A DNA stretch of 64,000 nt, from the NCBI GenBank assembly GCA_012959525.1, contig DUDB01000080.1, forward strand, positions 62,001 through 126,000, read 5' to 3'. This DNA comes from Planctomycetota bacterium. GTDB taxonomy: Bacteria; Planctomycetota; UBA1135; GCA-002686595. Below, piece after piece: positions 25,063 through 34,080 of this stretch (position 1 is the first letter of the stretch; each line of letters starts with the position of its first letter). Under the pieces are notes generated by a model. The model did not search any database, had not been told where the DNA came from, and was given only the letters and a program-made list of their open reading frames with translations. A program made the translations under genes and the position numbers.

Positions 25063-26227
25063 CCTGCTGGCGGGCGTCCAGAAACGCCCCGAGGCGCTCC
25101 AGGGCGCGGCGGATGTTCTCCACCGAGAGGGCGCAGGAGAGGCGCACGTGGTCGTCCATGCCGAAGACCTCTCCGGGCACGATGGCCAGGGCCTGCTCCT
25201 CGAGCAGGTCGGCGCAAAAGCCCTGGGCCCCGCGCTCGTCCAGGTAGGGCAGGACCGAGGGGAAGGCGTAGAACGCGCCCCGCGGTAGGGGGGTGTCCAG
25301 ACCCATGTCGCGCAGACCCTCCACCATGACCTGGCGGCGTTCGTCAAAGGCGCGCACCATCTGCTCGACCTCCGGCGGCTCCTCACTCAGCGCGGCCAGG
25401 AACGCTTCTTGGGAGATGGCGTTGGGGCTGCCGGACAGCTGGCTCTGCATGCGCGCCACCACCGCGACCAACTCCGCGGGGCCGAACAGGAAGCCGATGC
25501 GGTAGCCGGTCATGGCGTAGGCCTTGCTGGCCCCGTCCACGATCAGAGTGCGGGCGCGTAGCTCGGGCGAGAGAGTCGCCGGGCTCACGTGCACCGCGTC
25601 GCCGAATACCAGCCGGCCATAGATTTCATCCGAGAGGATCCACAGGTCACGCTCCAGAGCCAGGTCGCCCAGGCGGCGTAGCTCTTTCGCGTGCCAGACG
25701 TAGCCCGACGGGTTGCACGGGGTGTTGAGCAGGATGCCCCTGGTGCGTTCGGTGCAGGCCTGTTCGATGGCCTCCAGGTTGGGACCCATGTCGGCACGCG
25801 GGCCCACGTGCAGCGGGACACCGCCCGCGAAGCGGATCTCCTCGTCATAGCTGGACCAGGCGGGCAGAGGCATGAGGACCTCGTCGCCCTCCTCAAGGAG
25901 CGCCAGGAAGGCGTGGGAGAGGGCGTGTTTGCCGCTGTGGGTGATGACCACCTCTTCTGGGGCCACCTCGATGGAGCGTGTGGCGGACAGGTGGCGGGCC
26001 ACGGTCTCACGCAGGTCGGGTCGACCGGCGGGAGGGGTGTAGCGCACGTTTCCGCCGCCGACCGCGGCCACAGCAGCGGCCTGCACGGCCGCGGGGGCAT
26101 CGAAATCCGGCTCACCACAGGCCATGTTGATGACGTCCACACCTGAGCGGATGAGCTCCTTGGCCCGGGCGTCGAGGGCCAGGGTGGCCGATCCAGCGAG
26201 GTTGGAGGCGCGAGGATTGGGCTGCAT
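25049..26227 (-). CDS. PLP-dependent aminotransferase, aspartate type
   Basis: A fold-type I class I aminotransferase of 392 residues, exchanging an amino group between an amino acid and a 2-oxo acid. Signature segments: INMACGEPDFDAP at the N-terminus, NTPCNPSGYV (substrate Asn/Gly loop), ILSDEIYGRLVFG (Asp binding the pyridine ring), and DGASKAYAMTGYRIGFL with the PLP Lys. This is the subgroup containing bacterial aspartate/prephenate aminotransferase. The open frame extends upstream to 26341, but the upstream part is low-complexity, so I set the start at 26227. It may serve several amino acids. Confidence 0.92.
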   Translation of the reverse strand: MQPNPRASNLAGSATLALDARAKELIRSGVDVINMACGEPDFDAPAAVQAAAVAAVGGGNVRYTPPAGRPDLRETVARHLSATRSIEVAPEEVVITHSGKHALSHAFLALLEEGDEVLMPLPAWSSYDEEIRFAGGVPLHVGPRADMGPNLEAIEQACTERTRGILLNTPCNPSGYVWHAKELRRLGDLALERDLWILSDEIYGRLVFGDAVHVSPATLSPELRARTLIVDGASKAYAMTGYRIGFLFGPAELVAVVARMQSQLSGSPNAISQEAFLAALSEEPPEVEQMVRAFDERRQVMVEGLRDMGLDTPLPRGAFYAFPSVLPYLDERGAQGFCADLLEEQALAIVPGEVFGMDDHVRLSCALSVENIRRALERLGAFLDARQQVSST

Positions 26228-26437
26228 GGGGCGCAGTGTACGGCCCGGGCTAGCCCCAAGCTGCCCCAAAGCCGGGTCCGAACCAATCCTGCCCTGGCAG
26301 GAAGAGCCACCCCGCCCGGTCGTCCCATCTGCCCAAGCCACCCTCTAGCACCTTTTTCCAGGGCTCTCCCTGTCGCCCACGGGTCCAATCTCCCAACCTC
26401 CCCGCAGACGTTCACGCCTCTCCCGTTTCCGCACGAC

Positions 26438-28489
26438 ATGTTCTTCAAGCGCCGCTGGTTCAAGATCCTGGCCATTCTGCTGGGGCTGTTCGCCTTTGTC
26501 GGGTACTTCGCCTTCTCGACCTTTCTGTTCCCGCCCCACGAGGACGACTGGGAGTTCGACGTCTCGGCCCTGGTGCCCCGGGACGTGGATTTCTTCGTGG
26601 CGAAGTCGGGGCTCGAGGACGACTTCGGCGATTTCCCCAAGCTCGCCGTGGCGAATCGCCTTCAGCGCACCGAGGCCTGGATGGAGCTCGACTCCTCGCC
26701 AGCCTACGGGGCTTGGCTCGAGGACAATGGCATCGAGCAGCTACTGGCTCAGCTGGACGATGCTCTCGAGCAGATTCCCCTCGGTTACTCGCCGCTGGAC
26801 GTTTTTGGTGGCTCAGACCTGGCTCTCGCAGGACGCTTCAAGGGGCAGTCCATCGAACAAGCGGACTGGGCCGTCTACGGCCGACTGAACTGGATGGGCA
26901 AGGCGGCGCTGGGTGCGCTGAATTACCCGGGTCTGATCGGGCTCGATGGGTTGGGCCTGGTGGTGACCGAAGAGGAGGGCATTCTGCACCTCGCCGGCGG
27001 CCAGCTTAGTCAGGACCTGTACGTCGCGCGTGTCTTGGACGTGGGTGTGCTGGGCAGTGAGGCGAATCTCGTGCGCGCAGCGGTCGAGCTCGAGCGGGCG
27101 AGTGGTGAGAATTCGCTCTACCTTTCCGCCGACTACGGCGACCGCATTGAGACTGTCCGCAGTCGGTCCACGAAGGGCAACGAGCTGGAGGTCCTACTGG
27201 ACCTGCGCGCCCTCCTGGACAATCTGGGGCACAAGGGCGCCTTGCCCGACACGGCCTCGGAGCGCTTCCTCACGGCCTTCCTGGGACGGGTGTTCCAGGT
27301 CCCCGCCTGCAGGAAGGTGATGGGCGTGGTCGGTTTCGACGATGGGGTCAACGTGGACTTGCACGGTTCTTTCTCCTCTGAGGAGATCACGGCCGCCCAG
27401 CGGCGCATCTACGGGCGTGACGGCGGCTTCGGCCACGATAAGGTGTTACAGAAGATCGCCATCGTCGCCCCCGAGGATGTGGCCCTGTTTGCCTACCTGG
27501 AGGGCCCCATCGCGACCCTCTTGGAGGAGGTTCTGGCCTCGGTGGATCCCGCCATGAAGAGCAATCTGGCGGACGCTTTTCGCTCAACAGGCCGCTTTTC
27601 CGATCTCGACGCGGTCCGCAACCACCTGGCGGTATCGCTGCACAACCGCCTAGCCCTCGTCGTGCGAGAGAATGACTACCCGCTCGAGGAGAAGTTGAAC
27701 CCGGCGACCGGCCGCATGGAATACGTGGGGCCGCCCAATGACGGCCAGCCCGTGTTCGCCGTGGCTCTCGTCACCTGGTACTCCGATGAGGACAAGCTGA
27801 TCGAGCTGCGCGAGTTGATCGGTCAGTCGCCAGCCTACTTTGGCCTGGAAGGGCGCGACGGAGGACTCGGCTACTACCAGCGCAAGGTTGGCAACTACGA
27901 TGCGCGCGAGTTCTGGTCACGATTTGTTCCGGGTACGGGGGTCATAGCGACCATGAATACCCACGATCAGTTCATCGTCTCGAACGTGCACGAAATGTTG
28001 CGGGACATCTACAAGACCACCACCATTGGTGGTCCGGATTATCCGCGACTCTCTCGTCGGCCCGACTTCATCGAGCTTCTGAGCGATACGGTGCCTAGCG
28101 CCAACATGCTGGTCTGGATTGACCCTCATCGTGCTCGCAAGACCCTGGAGGCTCAGGCCGAAAACGGGGCGCGGGAGCACGCAGCGACCGGCATCGATTG
28201 GGGCAGCAAGCGGGCCGAGGAAGAAAACAAGCTGATCCCTAAACTGTTTCCTGGCCGGAGGCGCGGCCAGTTGACACGCGATCAACGTGACAAGCTCAAT
28301 GCCGCCGTGGACCCGATCCTGACGAAGTATCGCACGGACTTCATCAAGCAGCGTATTCCAGATTTGGTGCGCGAGAAGCAGCGCCAGATTGCATACAGCA
28401 TGAGCTGCACTGCGTTTCTGGCTCTCATCCGGCTCGAGCCGCGTTCATTCAGCTTCTCCATGCGCACGGTGATCCCACTTCCCGAGTAG
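26438..28489 (+). CDS. Large membrane-anchored protein of unknown function
   Basis: A 683-residue protein with one N-terminal membrane helix (residues about 8-30) and a predicted extracytoplasmic remainder. It is rich in short alternating beta strands and acidic helices. The opening VSALVPRDVDFFVAKSGL and the later repeated scoring-like segments (DLALAGRFKGQS, VVTEEEGILHLAGG) resemble the loosely defined DUF3352-type proteins of planctomycetes, but I cannot confirm the family. No catalytic motif is visible. It stands alone before the tRNA-Leu gene. Confidence 0.55.
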   Translation: MFFKRRWFKILAILLGLFAFVGYFAFSTFLFPPHEDDWEFDVSALVPRDVDFFVAKSGLEDDFGDFPKLAVANRLQRTEAWMELDSSPAYGAWLEDNGIEQLLAQLDDALEQIPLGYSPLDVFGGSDLALAGRFKGQSIEQADWAVYGRLNWMGKAALGALNYPGLIGLDGLGLVVTEEEGILHLAGGQLSQDLYVARVLDVGVLGSEANLVRAAVELERASGENSLYLSADYGDRIETVRSRSTKGNELEVLLDLRALLDNLGHKGALPDTASERFLTAFLGRVFQVPACRKVMGVVGFDDGVNVDLHGSFSSEEITAAQRRIYGRDGGFGHDKVLQKIAIVAPEDVALFAYLEGPIATLLEEVLASVDPAMKSNLADAFRSTGRFSDLDAVRNHLAVSLHNRLALVVRENDYPLEEKLNPATGRMEYVGPPNDGQPVFAVALVTWYSDEDKLIELRELIGQSPAYFGLEGRDGGLGYYQRKVGNYDAREFWSRFVPGTGVIATMNTHDQFIVSNVHEMLRDIYKTTTIGGPDYPRLSRRPDFIELLSDTVPSANMLVWIDPHRARKTLEAQAENGAREHAATGIDWGSKRAEEENKLIPKLFPGRRRGQLTRDQRDKLNAAVDPILTKYRTDFIKQRIPDLVREKQRQIAYSMSCTAFLALIRLEPRSFSFSMRTVIPLPE

Positions 28490-28511
28490 GGCTTAGTACT
28501 GAATAGAGAGG

Positions 28512-28598
28512 TGGTGCCCGGAACTGGAATCGAACCAGCACCCGATTGCTCGGACAAGATCCTTAGTCTTGCGCGTCTACCAATTCCGCCACCCGGGC
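28512..28598 (-). tRNA. tRNA-Leu(AAG), CCA encoded
   Basis: On the minus strand an 87-nt class II tRNA can be folded. The acceptor stem is 28592-28598 (GCCCGGG) against 28516-28522, with A73 at 28515 and CCA at 28512-28514. A long variable arm (CCGA-GCAA-TCGG) and A73 make it leucine rather than serine. The anticodon stem is CAAGA/TCTTG with a seven-base loop CTAAGGA (28560-28566), so the anticodon is AAG. Bacterial genomes normally decode CUU/CUC with GAG; an A34 leucine tRNA is unusual. The T arm has one G-T pair at its base and otherwise pairs well. Confidence 0.9.
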
Positions 28599-28892
28599 AC
28601 CGAGGGTCTCTTGTACTGCGCTGCGTTGCGCATTGGAATTTGAACTCCTCTGGCAGCCCCCTCGCGGTGCGGCCGTGGGTGATCGGCCCGGATTGCACTG
28701 CGGAGGGGGCGGCGGAGCTGGTTGCCCCGCCGAAGAGTGCGCAGAGCATAGCAGCCCCCCCGGGGTCTTCAAGCGCACCAGGGAAGGAGAGCCCAGAGGG
28801 TGGTTCCACATTCGGACTCCATACCCGATCATGGGTCCACCCGGCCCTCAGCGCCGCCGGGCCACCGCAACCCCCTGCCCCCTCCCAGCCCC

Positions 28893-30104
28893 ATGCGCCC
28901 ACCCCGCGGCAATGCCCTGATCGGTCAGTCCGGCGGCCCCACGGCCGTCATCAACCAGAGCCTCGTTGGCCTGGTGGAAGAGTGCCTCGCCAGCGAGGAA
29001 ATCCAAAACGTCTACGGAGCCCTGAACGGAATCGAGGGGGTCATGGACGAGAGGCTCGTGAACCTGGGCCTAGAGGAGCCACGCGTTCTCCAGCGGGTGG
29101 CCGAGACTCCCTGCGCCGCCCTTGGATCCGTGCGCCACAAGCCCACCCTGGAAGACTGCGAGCGTCTGCTGGAGGTCATGAAGGCTCACGATGTGCGCTA
29201 CTTCTTCTACATCGGAGGCAACGACTCAGCCGAGACGGCTCACCTCCTCAATCAGGTGGCGGTGGATTCGGGCTACGACTTGCGGCTGTTCCACGTGCCC
29301 AAGACCATCGACAACGACCTGCGTGAGACGGACCATTGCCCGGGCTACGGTTCAGCGGCCAAGTTCGTGGCCCAGGCCTTTGCTGGAGACAACGAGGACA
29401 ACCGTAGCCTGGGTGGCGTGAAGATCGACGTGATCATGGGTCGCAACGCGGGATGGTTGACGGCCGCTTCGGCCCTGGCTCGCTGCGGAGATGGCGAGGG
29501 TCCGCACCTGATCTACTTGCCCGAAGTCGAATTCGAGTGGGATGCGTTCCTCGGGGACGTCAGCGATGTGATGGAGCGATACGGCCGCTGCGTGATCGCC
29601 GCTTCCGAAGGTATCCACGACTCAAGTGGCGTGCTGATTTCCAAGCCCGCGGAAGTTGACGCGTTCGGAAACGCCCAACTCTCGGGGAGCGGATCTCTGG
29701 GCGACATCTTGCGCGAACGGGTCAAGGCGGGGCTTGGTAAGGGCACGCGCGTGCGCGCGGACACCTTCGGCTACCTGCAGCGCTCGTTTTTCGGATGCGT
29801 CTCCGAACAGGACGCCACCGAGGCCCGTGCCGTGGGTCATGCCGCAGTGCGCACCGCCGTGTGCGGGGAGCGTCCCCACGGATCGGCCATTATCGAGCGC
29901 TGTGATGAGGACGGCTCCTACCGCCCAGCCTACTCCTGCGTGGATCTGGAGCTTGTGGCTCGCCATACGAAGGACCTGCCCGCAGAGTTCCTGGATGGCA
30001 CCCATGACGTGAGCGAGGCGTTCCTGGCCTACGTGCGACCCCTTGTGGGCCCTCTGCCGGTTGCGGGTCGACTGGCGCGTTACCCCGTCCCCAGGCGCCT
30101 GTAG
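28893..30104 (+). CDS. pfp: PPi-type 6-phosphofructokinase
   Basis: A 403-residue phosphofructokinase, phosphorylating fructose 6-phosphate in glycolysis. Visible: GQSGGPTAVINQSL near the N-terminus, YIGGNDSAETA, VPKTIDNDL, CPGYGSAAKF, and IMGRNAGWLTAASAL. The Asp in GGND at the position where ATP enzymes have Gly, and Lys in PKTIDND where ATP enzymes usually have Gly, both point to pyrophosphate as phosphoryl donor, which would make the step reversible. The start at 28893 (MRPPRGNALI) was chosen because upstream frame is low-complexity. Confidence 0.88.
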   Translation: MRPPRGNALIGQSGGPTAVINQSLVGLVEECLASEEIQNVYGALNGIEGVMDERLVNLGLEEPRVLQRVAETPCAALGSVRHKPTLEDCERLLEVMKAHDVRYFFYIGGNDSAETAHLLNQVAVDSGYDLRLFHVPKTIDNDLRETDHCPGYGSAAKFVAQAFAGDNEDNRSLGGVKIDVIMGRNAGWLTAASALARCGDGEGPHLIYLPEVEFEWDAFLGDVSDVMERYGRCVIAASEGIHDSSGVLISKPAEVDAFGNAQLSGSGSLGDILRERVKAGLGKGTRVRADTFGYLQRSFFGCVSEQDATEARAVGHAAVRTAVCGERPHGSAIIERCDEDGSYRPAYSCVDLELVARHTKDLPAEFLDGTHDVSEAFLAYVRPLVGPLPVAGRLARYPVPRRL

Positions 30105-30250
30105 GGTCTTCACGAGGAGGGGGGCCGATGTGAGAACGGATCCGGACCCAAGTGCCCACTTGAGCAAAGAGGTCCGCCACTCGTTTACTGGCACGGGTCG
30201 CCTCACTATTATGTCTGCGCCGAAAGTCGCTCCCAGTGAGTGCAGGTCCC

Positions 30251-31231
30251 ATGAGCGACATCCAGATTGAAATCTCCGACCCCGAAGAGGGTGGGGCTGA
30301 GGCCGGCCAGACGCCCTACGGGAACCTGTGGGTGCCCCTTGTGGTGGTACCCGCCGCCATTGTGATCGTGATCGTCGTGGTCTTTGCCCTCTTTGGTTCA
30401 CTCACCGGAGAAGAGAAGAGCCTGTCCGAGAACCTGAGCATGGTCATGGCCGGGGGCAAGAACGAGCGTGATCAGGCTCTCTTCGGGCTTATGCGGCAGG
30501 TCTCTGAGAACCAGCGCGCCACCAACGACGGTGAGGAGTTGCCCTGGCCCATGACCGCGGATTTTCCGCAGCGCGTACGGGAGGCTGCGGATCAGGTTGA
30601 TGCGGAGGACCACGAGGTGCGCTTGGCCCTAGGCGTTCTGCTGGCTGGTCTCGATCCCAGCGGAGTGGACATGTTGGTGGAGATGCTGGCCCTGGGAGAC
30701 GCTCAGGACCCTGGCGGCGCCCTGCGCTTCAAGGCCATCCACAACTTGGGTCTGGTGGGGGATGGCCGTGCCACGGAGTCCGTCGCCGCCTTCCTGAAAG
30801 CTCCGGACGAGGGCCTGCGCATCGTGGCCGCTGGCGCCTTGGCCAATCTCTCCGGGGATGGGGCGCGCGAGGCCCTCCGCGAGGCCCTAGGAGACCCCTC
30901 CCTGGACGTGCGTGGAACGGCCGCCATGGCCCTCACCCTTCTGGACCCCCCGGACCCCACAGCAGCGCCGATCTTGACGGATCTGACCCAAGTGGCGGTC
31001 TATGAGGCCGTACGGAGGGAGTCGCCCGCCAAATACACCCGCTCCAGGGACGTCTCCAGCTTCCGGATCCAAGCCCTGGGGGCTCTTGCACGCCTGGGCC
31101 GGGAGGCCGACTGGGCTCACATTGAGACCCTGCGGGGAGACTCCGACGCCAATGTGGTGGATGCTGTACTGCGTCTCCTCAACCAGCGCTCCGCCGATGA
31201 GACTCAGGGCTCCGGTGGGGGCCCGAAATGA
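30251..31231 (+). CDS. Membrane-anchored HEAT-repeat protein
   Basis: About 326 residues. An acidic N-terminal stretch (SDIQIEISDPEEGG) is followed by one strong membrane helix (VPLVVVPAAIVIVIVVVFAL). After that come Ala/Leu-rich helical pairs with Gly-Asp turns such as NLGLVGDGRATESVAAFL, i.e. HEAT or PBS-lyase-like repeats. They usually mediate protein contacts. It precedes the Rieske/cytochrome b operon by 236 bp, in the same direction. I infer a possible assembly or scaffolding role for the respiratory complex. The ATG at 30251 is preferred over a GTG at 30236. Confidence 0.75.
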   Translation: MSDIQIEISDPEEGGAEAGQTPYGNLWVPLVVVPAAIVIVIVVVFALFGSLTGEEKSLSENLSMVMAGGKNERDQALFGLMRQVSENQRATNDGEELPWPMTADFPQRVREAADQVDAEDHEVRLALGVLLAGLDPSGVDMLVEMLALGDAQDPGGALRFKAIHNLGLVGDGRATESVAAFLKAPDEGLRIVAAGALANLSGDGAREALREALGDPSLDVRGTAAMALTLLDPPDPTAAPILTDLTQVAVYEAVRRESPAKYTRSRDVSSFRIQALGALARLGREADWAHIETLRGDSDANVVDAVLRLLNQRSADETQGSGGGPK

Positions 31232-31376
31232 TCTTCTCAAGGCCCGGGAGAGGGGGCGAAAGCCCTTGCGCTACCCGCCCTGCTTGGCCATCCTCTGCCC
31301 CGTCTGGGCCCACTACCTCAAGTGCTGTCCGGGGCTGAACACCGAGCCCGACCCCACCGACTACTGCCCCTCCTAA
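31215..31376 (+). CDS. Candidate 53-residue Cys-rich peptide before the Rieske gene
   Basis: A GTG-initiated frame overlapping the end of the HEAT-protein gene by 17 bp and running to a TAA at 31374. The product has five cysteines, a basic start, a hydrophobic centre (YPPCLAILCPVWAHYL), CCPG and an end DPTDYCPS. Third codon positions are almost all G or C, as in neighbouring genes. I cannot assign a family. It could be a small subunit or assembly peptide of the downstream cytochrome complex, or a chance frame. Confidence 0.4.
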   Translation: MGARNDLLKARERGRKPLRYPPCLAILCPVWAHYLKCCPGLNTEPDPTDYCPS

Positions 31377-31467
31377 CCCCTCCTCCCCACACGAGAGAAC
31401 TCTGTCCTCCACCGCCACGCGCGGACCCGGGGCGGAGACACCAAGCGACTCCCTAGCTGAGGATGCC

Positions 31468-32034
31468 GTGACCGACTCGAACGAAGAAAAGGACCAAGAG
31501 AAGCTGCCCCAGAGCGATGCGGCGCCCCTCGTGCGCTCACCCTTGCGAGGTGAGCCCACACGGCGTGGTGTGCTACTGGCCGCTTGGGGTGCGTTCACCG
31601 CTGGCTCCCTCGCCATGCTTGGGGCTTGGGGGCGCTTCATGTTTCCAAACGTTCTCTACGAGCCGCCCCAGGAGTTCAAAGCAGGATTCCCGAACGAGTA
31701 CGCAGTGGACGCGGTGGATACGCGCTACAAGGCGAGCCACGGAGTTTGGATCGTGCGGGAGAGCAAGGGGTTCTACGTACTCTCGACTGTCTGCACTCAC
31801 CTAGGCTGCACGCCGAACTGGCTGAGTGCGGAAGAGAAATTCAAGTGTCCCTGCCATGGCTCGGGGTTCGTCAAGACAGGCATCAACGTGGAGGGACCTG
31901 CGCCGCGCCCTCTCGAGCGCTTCAAGGTCTCCTTGGCAGCTGACGGCCAGCTGCTCATCGACAAGAACACCAAGTTCCAGGAAGAGAAAGGGCAGTGGGC
32001 GATGGCCGACGCCTACCTACCCTTCCTGGGCTGA
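31468..32034 (+). CDS. Rieske [2Fe-2S] protein of a cytochrome bc/b6-type complex
   Basis: A 188-residue Rieske subunit, taking electrons from quinol at cytochrome b. Cluster boxes are CTHLGC (from residue 109) and CPCHGS (from residue 127); both Cys-His pairs and the disulfide Cys are present. It starts with a GTG at 31468. The N-terminus has an Arg-Arg-Gly motif followed by a hydrophobic helix (VLLAAWGAFTAGSLAMLG), a Tat-like membrane anchor. It is the first recognised gene of an operon with split cytochrome b, a multiheme cytochrome and a cupredoxin. Confidence 0.93.
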   Translation: MTDSNEEKDQEKLPQSDAAPLVRSPLRGEPTRRGVLLAAWGAFTAGSLAMLGAWGRFMFPNVLYEPPQEFKAGFPNEYAVDAVDTRYKASHGVWIVRESKGFYVLSTVCTHLGCTPNWLSAEEKFKCPCHGSGFVKTGINVEGPAPRPLERFKVSLAADGQLLIDKNTKFQEEKGQWAMADAYLPFLG

Positions 32035-32111
32035 TAAGCCGTACCTCACGACTCCCCTCCCCCCCCTCATCGCATTCGGCCCCTGCGCCTCTGACACCGA
32101 CCTGACCCTCG

Positions 32112-32888
32112 ATGGATAAGCTCTTCCGCTACATCGCAAGCACGCAGATCTGGCGTTCCATCTTTCGCCATGGATATCCAGATACGCCCCGCAACCGGAC
32201 TCTAGCGGTCCTTTCAAACGTGGTTCTGCACCTGCACCCAGTCAAGGTGCGGCGCAGCGGCATTCAGCTGTCCTACACCTGGTGCATGGGGGGGTTGACC
32301 TTCTTCTTGTTCCTAGTGGAGACCATCACGGGCCTTCTGCTGATGTTCTATTACCGGCCCACGGCCGAATTGGCATATCAGGACATCTTCGCCCTGCGTG
32401 AGCACGTCCCCATCGGGGTTATGCGCGAGGTGCACCGCTGGGCGGCGCACCTGATGGTGATTTCGGTCTGGCTGCACATGTATCGGGTGTTCCTGACGGG
32501 CTCCTACAAACCGCCGCGGGAGTTCAACTGGAACGTGGGTGTGATCCTGCTTGTGATCACTCTGCTGCTCTCCTTCACCGGCTATCTCCTGCCCTGGGAC
32601 CAGCTGGCCGTCTGGGCCATCACCGTGGGTACGAACATGGCTCGCGCCACGCCGTTCCTGGGCCACGAAGGTCCGGGTGCAGCACTGATCAGCTTTGGAG
32701 GGCTCAACTTCATCCATGCGGGTGACGATGTGCGCTTCGGATTGCTCGGCGGGCGTTTTGTAGGCGAGGCGGCGCTGATGCGTTTCTATGTCTTGCATTG
32801 CGTTGGCTTCCCTCTCGTCGCCGCTGGCCTGATGGCTCTCCACTTCTGGAGAGTTCGAAAGGACGGCGGAATTTCGGGGCCTCTCTAA
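32112..32888 (+). CDS. Cytochrome b, N-terminal (b6-like) subunit
   Basis: 258 residues with four membrane helices. The two bis-His heme pairs are visible: HRWAAHLMVISVWLHMYR and LHCVGFPLVAAGLMALHFW, where His residues about 13-14 apart bind the low- and high-potential hemes. GSYKPPREFNWNVGV is the typical helix B-C loop. An N-terminal extension of about 60 residues precedes the first helix. It is the quinol-oxidising core of the complex. The next gene carries the C-terminal half, so cytochrome b is split as in b6f-type complexes. Confidence 0.94.
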   Translation: MDKLFRYIASTQIWRSIFRHGYPDTPRNRTLAVLSNVVLHLHPVKVRRSGIQLSYTWCMGGLTFFLFLVETITGLLLMFYYRPTAELAYQDIFALREHVPIGVMREVHRWAAHLMVISVWLHMYRVFLTGSYKPPREFNWNVGVILLVITLLLSFTGYLLPWDQLAVWAITVGTNMARATPFLGHEGPGAALISFGGLNFIHAGDDVRFGLLGGRFVGEAALMRFYVLHCVGFPLVAAGLMALHFWRVRKDGGISGPL

Positions 32889-32926
32889 CTCCCGACCCTT
32901 CTATCGGAGTTCTCAGCACCTGAACC

Positions 32927-34009
32927 ATGGGCCAACTGATTAAGGACCTTGCCGACTGGCTGGTGGAGCCCACCCGCTATTCGCTTCTCACGACGGCATT
33001 GCTTGCCGCCGTGCTGATTTGGCGTAAGAAGCTCACGCACCCTCTCGTGTTTGGCGCCTCGATGCTCGGCATCTTGGCATTCTTCCTCTTCGCCTGGGGC
33101 GACGTGAACTTCAAGGCTATCGTCACCAAGCCGGACAACGTGCCGATCTTGATCCTCCTGATCTCGATCTTGTTCTTCACTTGGCTTGCCCTGCGGAGGG
33201 CCGTGCTGAATGACGAGCGTATCGAGAGGGGAGAGCCGACGCTGGAAGGGGAGCTCTCGAAGCAGAAGGTCTTCACCTGGCCGGATCTGGTCTACGTTGA
33301 GCTGATTTGCATGGTGCTCTTCACGGCTCTGCTGATGGTCTGGTCCATCTCGATCGAGGCGCCGATCGAAGAGCCGGCATCCCAGGCGCGAACTCCCAAC
33401 CCCTCGAAGGCTCCGTGGTATTTCCTGGGTCTGCAAGAGATGTTGGTGTACTTCGACCCTTGGATTGCAGGGGTGCTGTTGCCCAGCTTCATCGTCGTGG
33501 GTCTGATGGCCATCCCCTTCCTGGACACCAACCCCAAAGGCAACGGCTACTACACCTTCAACGAGCGTCCCTTCGCAATCAGCTTCTTCATGATGGGGTT
33601 CCTGCTGCTGTGGGTGTCCCTGGTGATCATGGGCACTTTCCTGCGGGGGCCCAACTGGTCGTTCTTCGGGGTCTTCGAGTACTGGGATCCCCACAAGCTT
33701 GAACCCATGGTGAACGTGGACCTCTCGGTCTATTTCTGGGTGAAGATGTTGGGCATGCCGCGCCCAGAGAGCCCATTGATACGCGAGGCACCCGGGATCT
33801 TGTTGTTGCTCGGGTACTTCGTGGCCATGCCACCCATTCTGGGCAGGACCTTCTTTAAGAAAATGGCCGCAGAAATGGGCCCGGTGCGCTTCAACGTGAT
33901 GATGCACCTGTTCCTGTGGACGGCACTCGTGCCTATCAAGATGGTTCTGCGATGGACCCTCAGCTTGAAGTATTTCATTGGCATCCCCGAGTGGTTCTTC
34001 AACGTCTGA
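32927..34009 (+). CDS. Cytochrome b, C-terminal (subunit IV-like) subunit with N-terminal helix pair
   Basis: 360 residues. Two extra membrane helices form the start, followed by the subunit IV-like region with the quinol-site phrase NPSKAPWYFLGLQEML in place of the usual PEWY (here APWY), and three or more further helices. The sequence PFLDTNPKGNGYYTFNERP is typical of the family found in several multiheme-linked bc complexes. The N-terminal helix pair and the charged linker with SKQKVFTW are unlike plain subunit IV. It lies 38 bp after the b6-like gene and forms the other half of the quinol-oxidising core. Confidence 0.9.
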   Translation: MGQLIKDLADWLVEPTRYSLLTTALLAAVLIWRKKLTHPLVFGASMLGILAFFLFAWGDVNFKAIVTKPDNVPILILLISILFFTWLALRRAVLNDERIERGEPTLEGELSKQKVFTWPDLVYVELICMVLFTALLMVWSISIEAPIEEPASQARTPNPSKAPWYFLGLQEMLVYFDPWIAGVLLPSFIVVGLMAIPFLDTNPKGNGYYTFNERPFAISFFMMGFLLLWVSLVIMGTFLRGPNWSFFGVFEYWDPHKLEPMVNVDLSVYFWVKMLGMPRPESPLIREAPGILLLLGYFVAMPPILGRTFFKKMAAEMGPVRFNVMMHLFLWTALVPIKMVLRWTLSLKYFIGIPEWFFNV

Positions 34010-34080
34010 AGACCCCTTCATTAGAGCCTGTACCTTGAACACGAAATCCCGATTCCGAACGTCTGAACTTCGACTGACCC

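Noticed and set aside
28282..28902. 206-codon minus-strand frame across the tRNA-Leu
   Set aside because: It reads straight through a well-folded tRNA gene and the end of the preceding gene.
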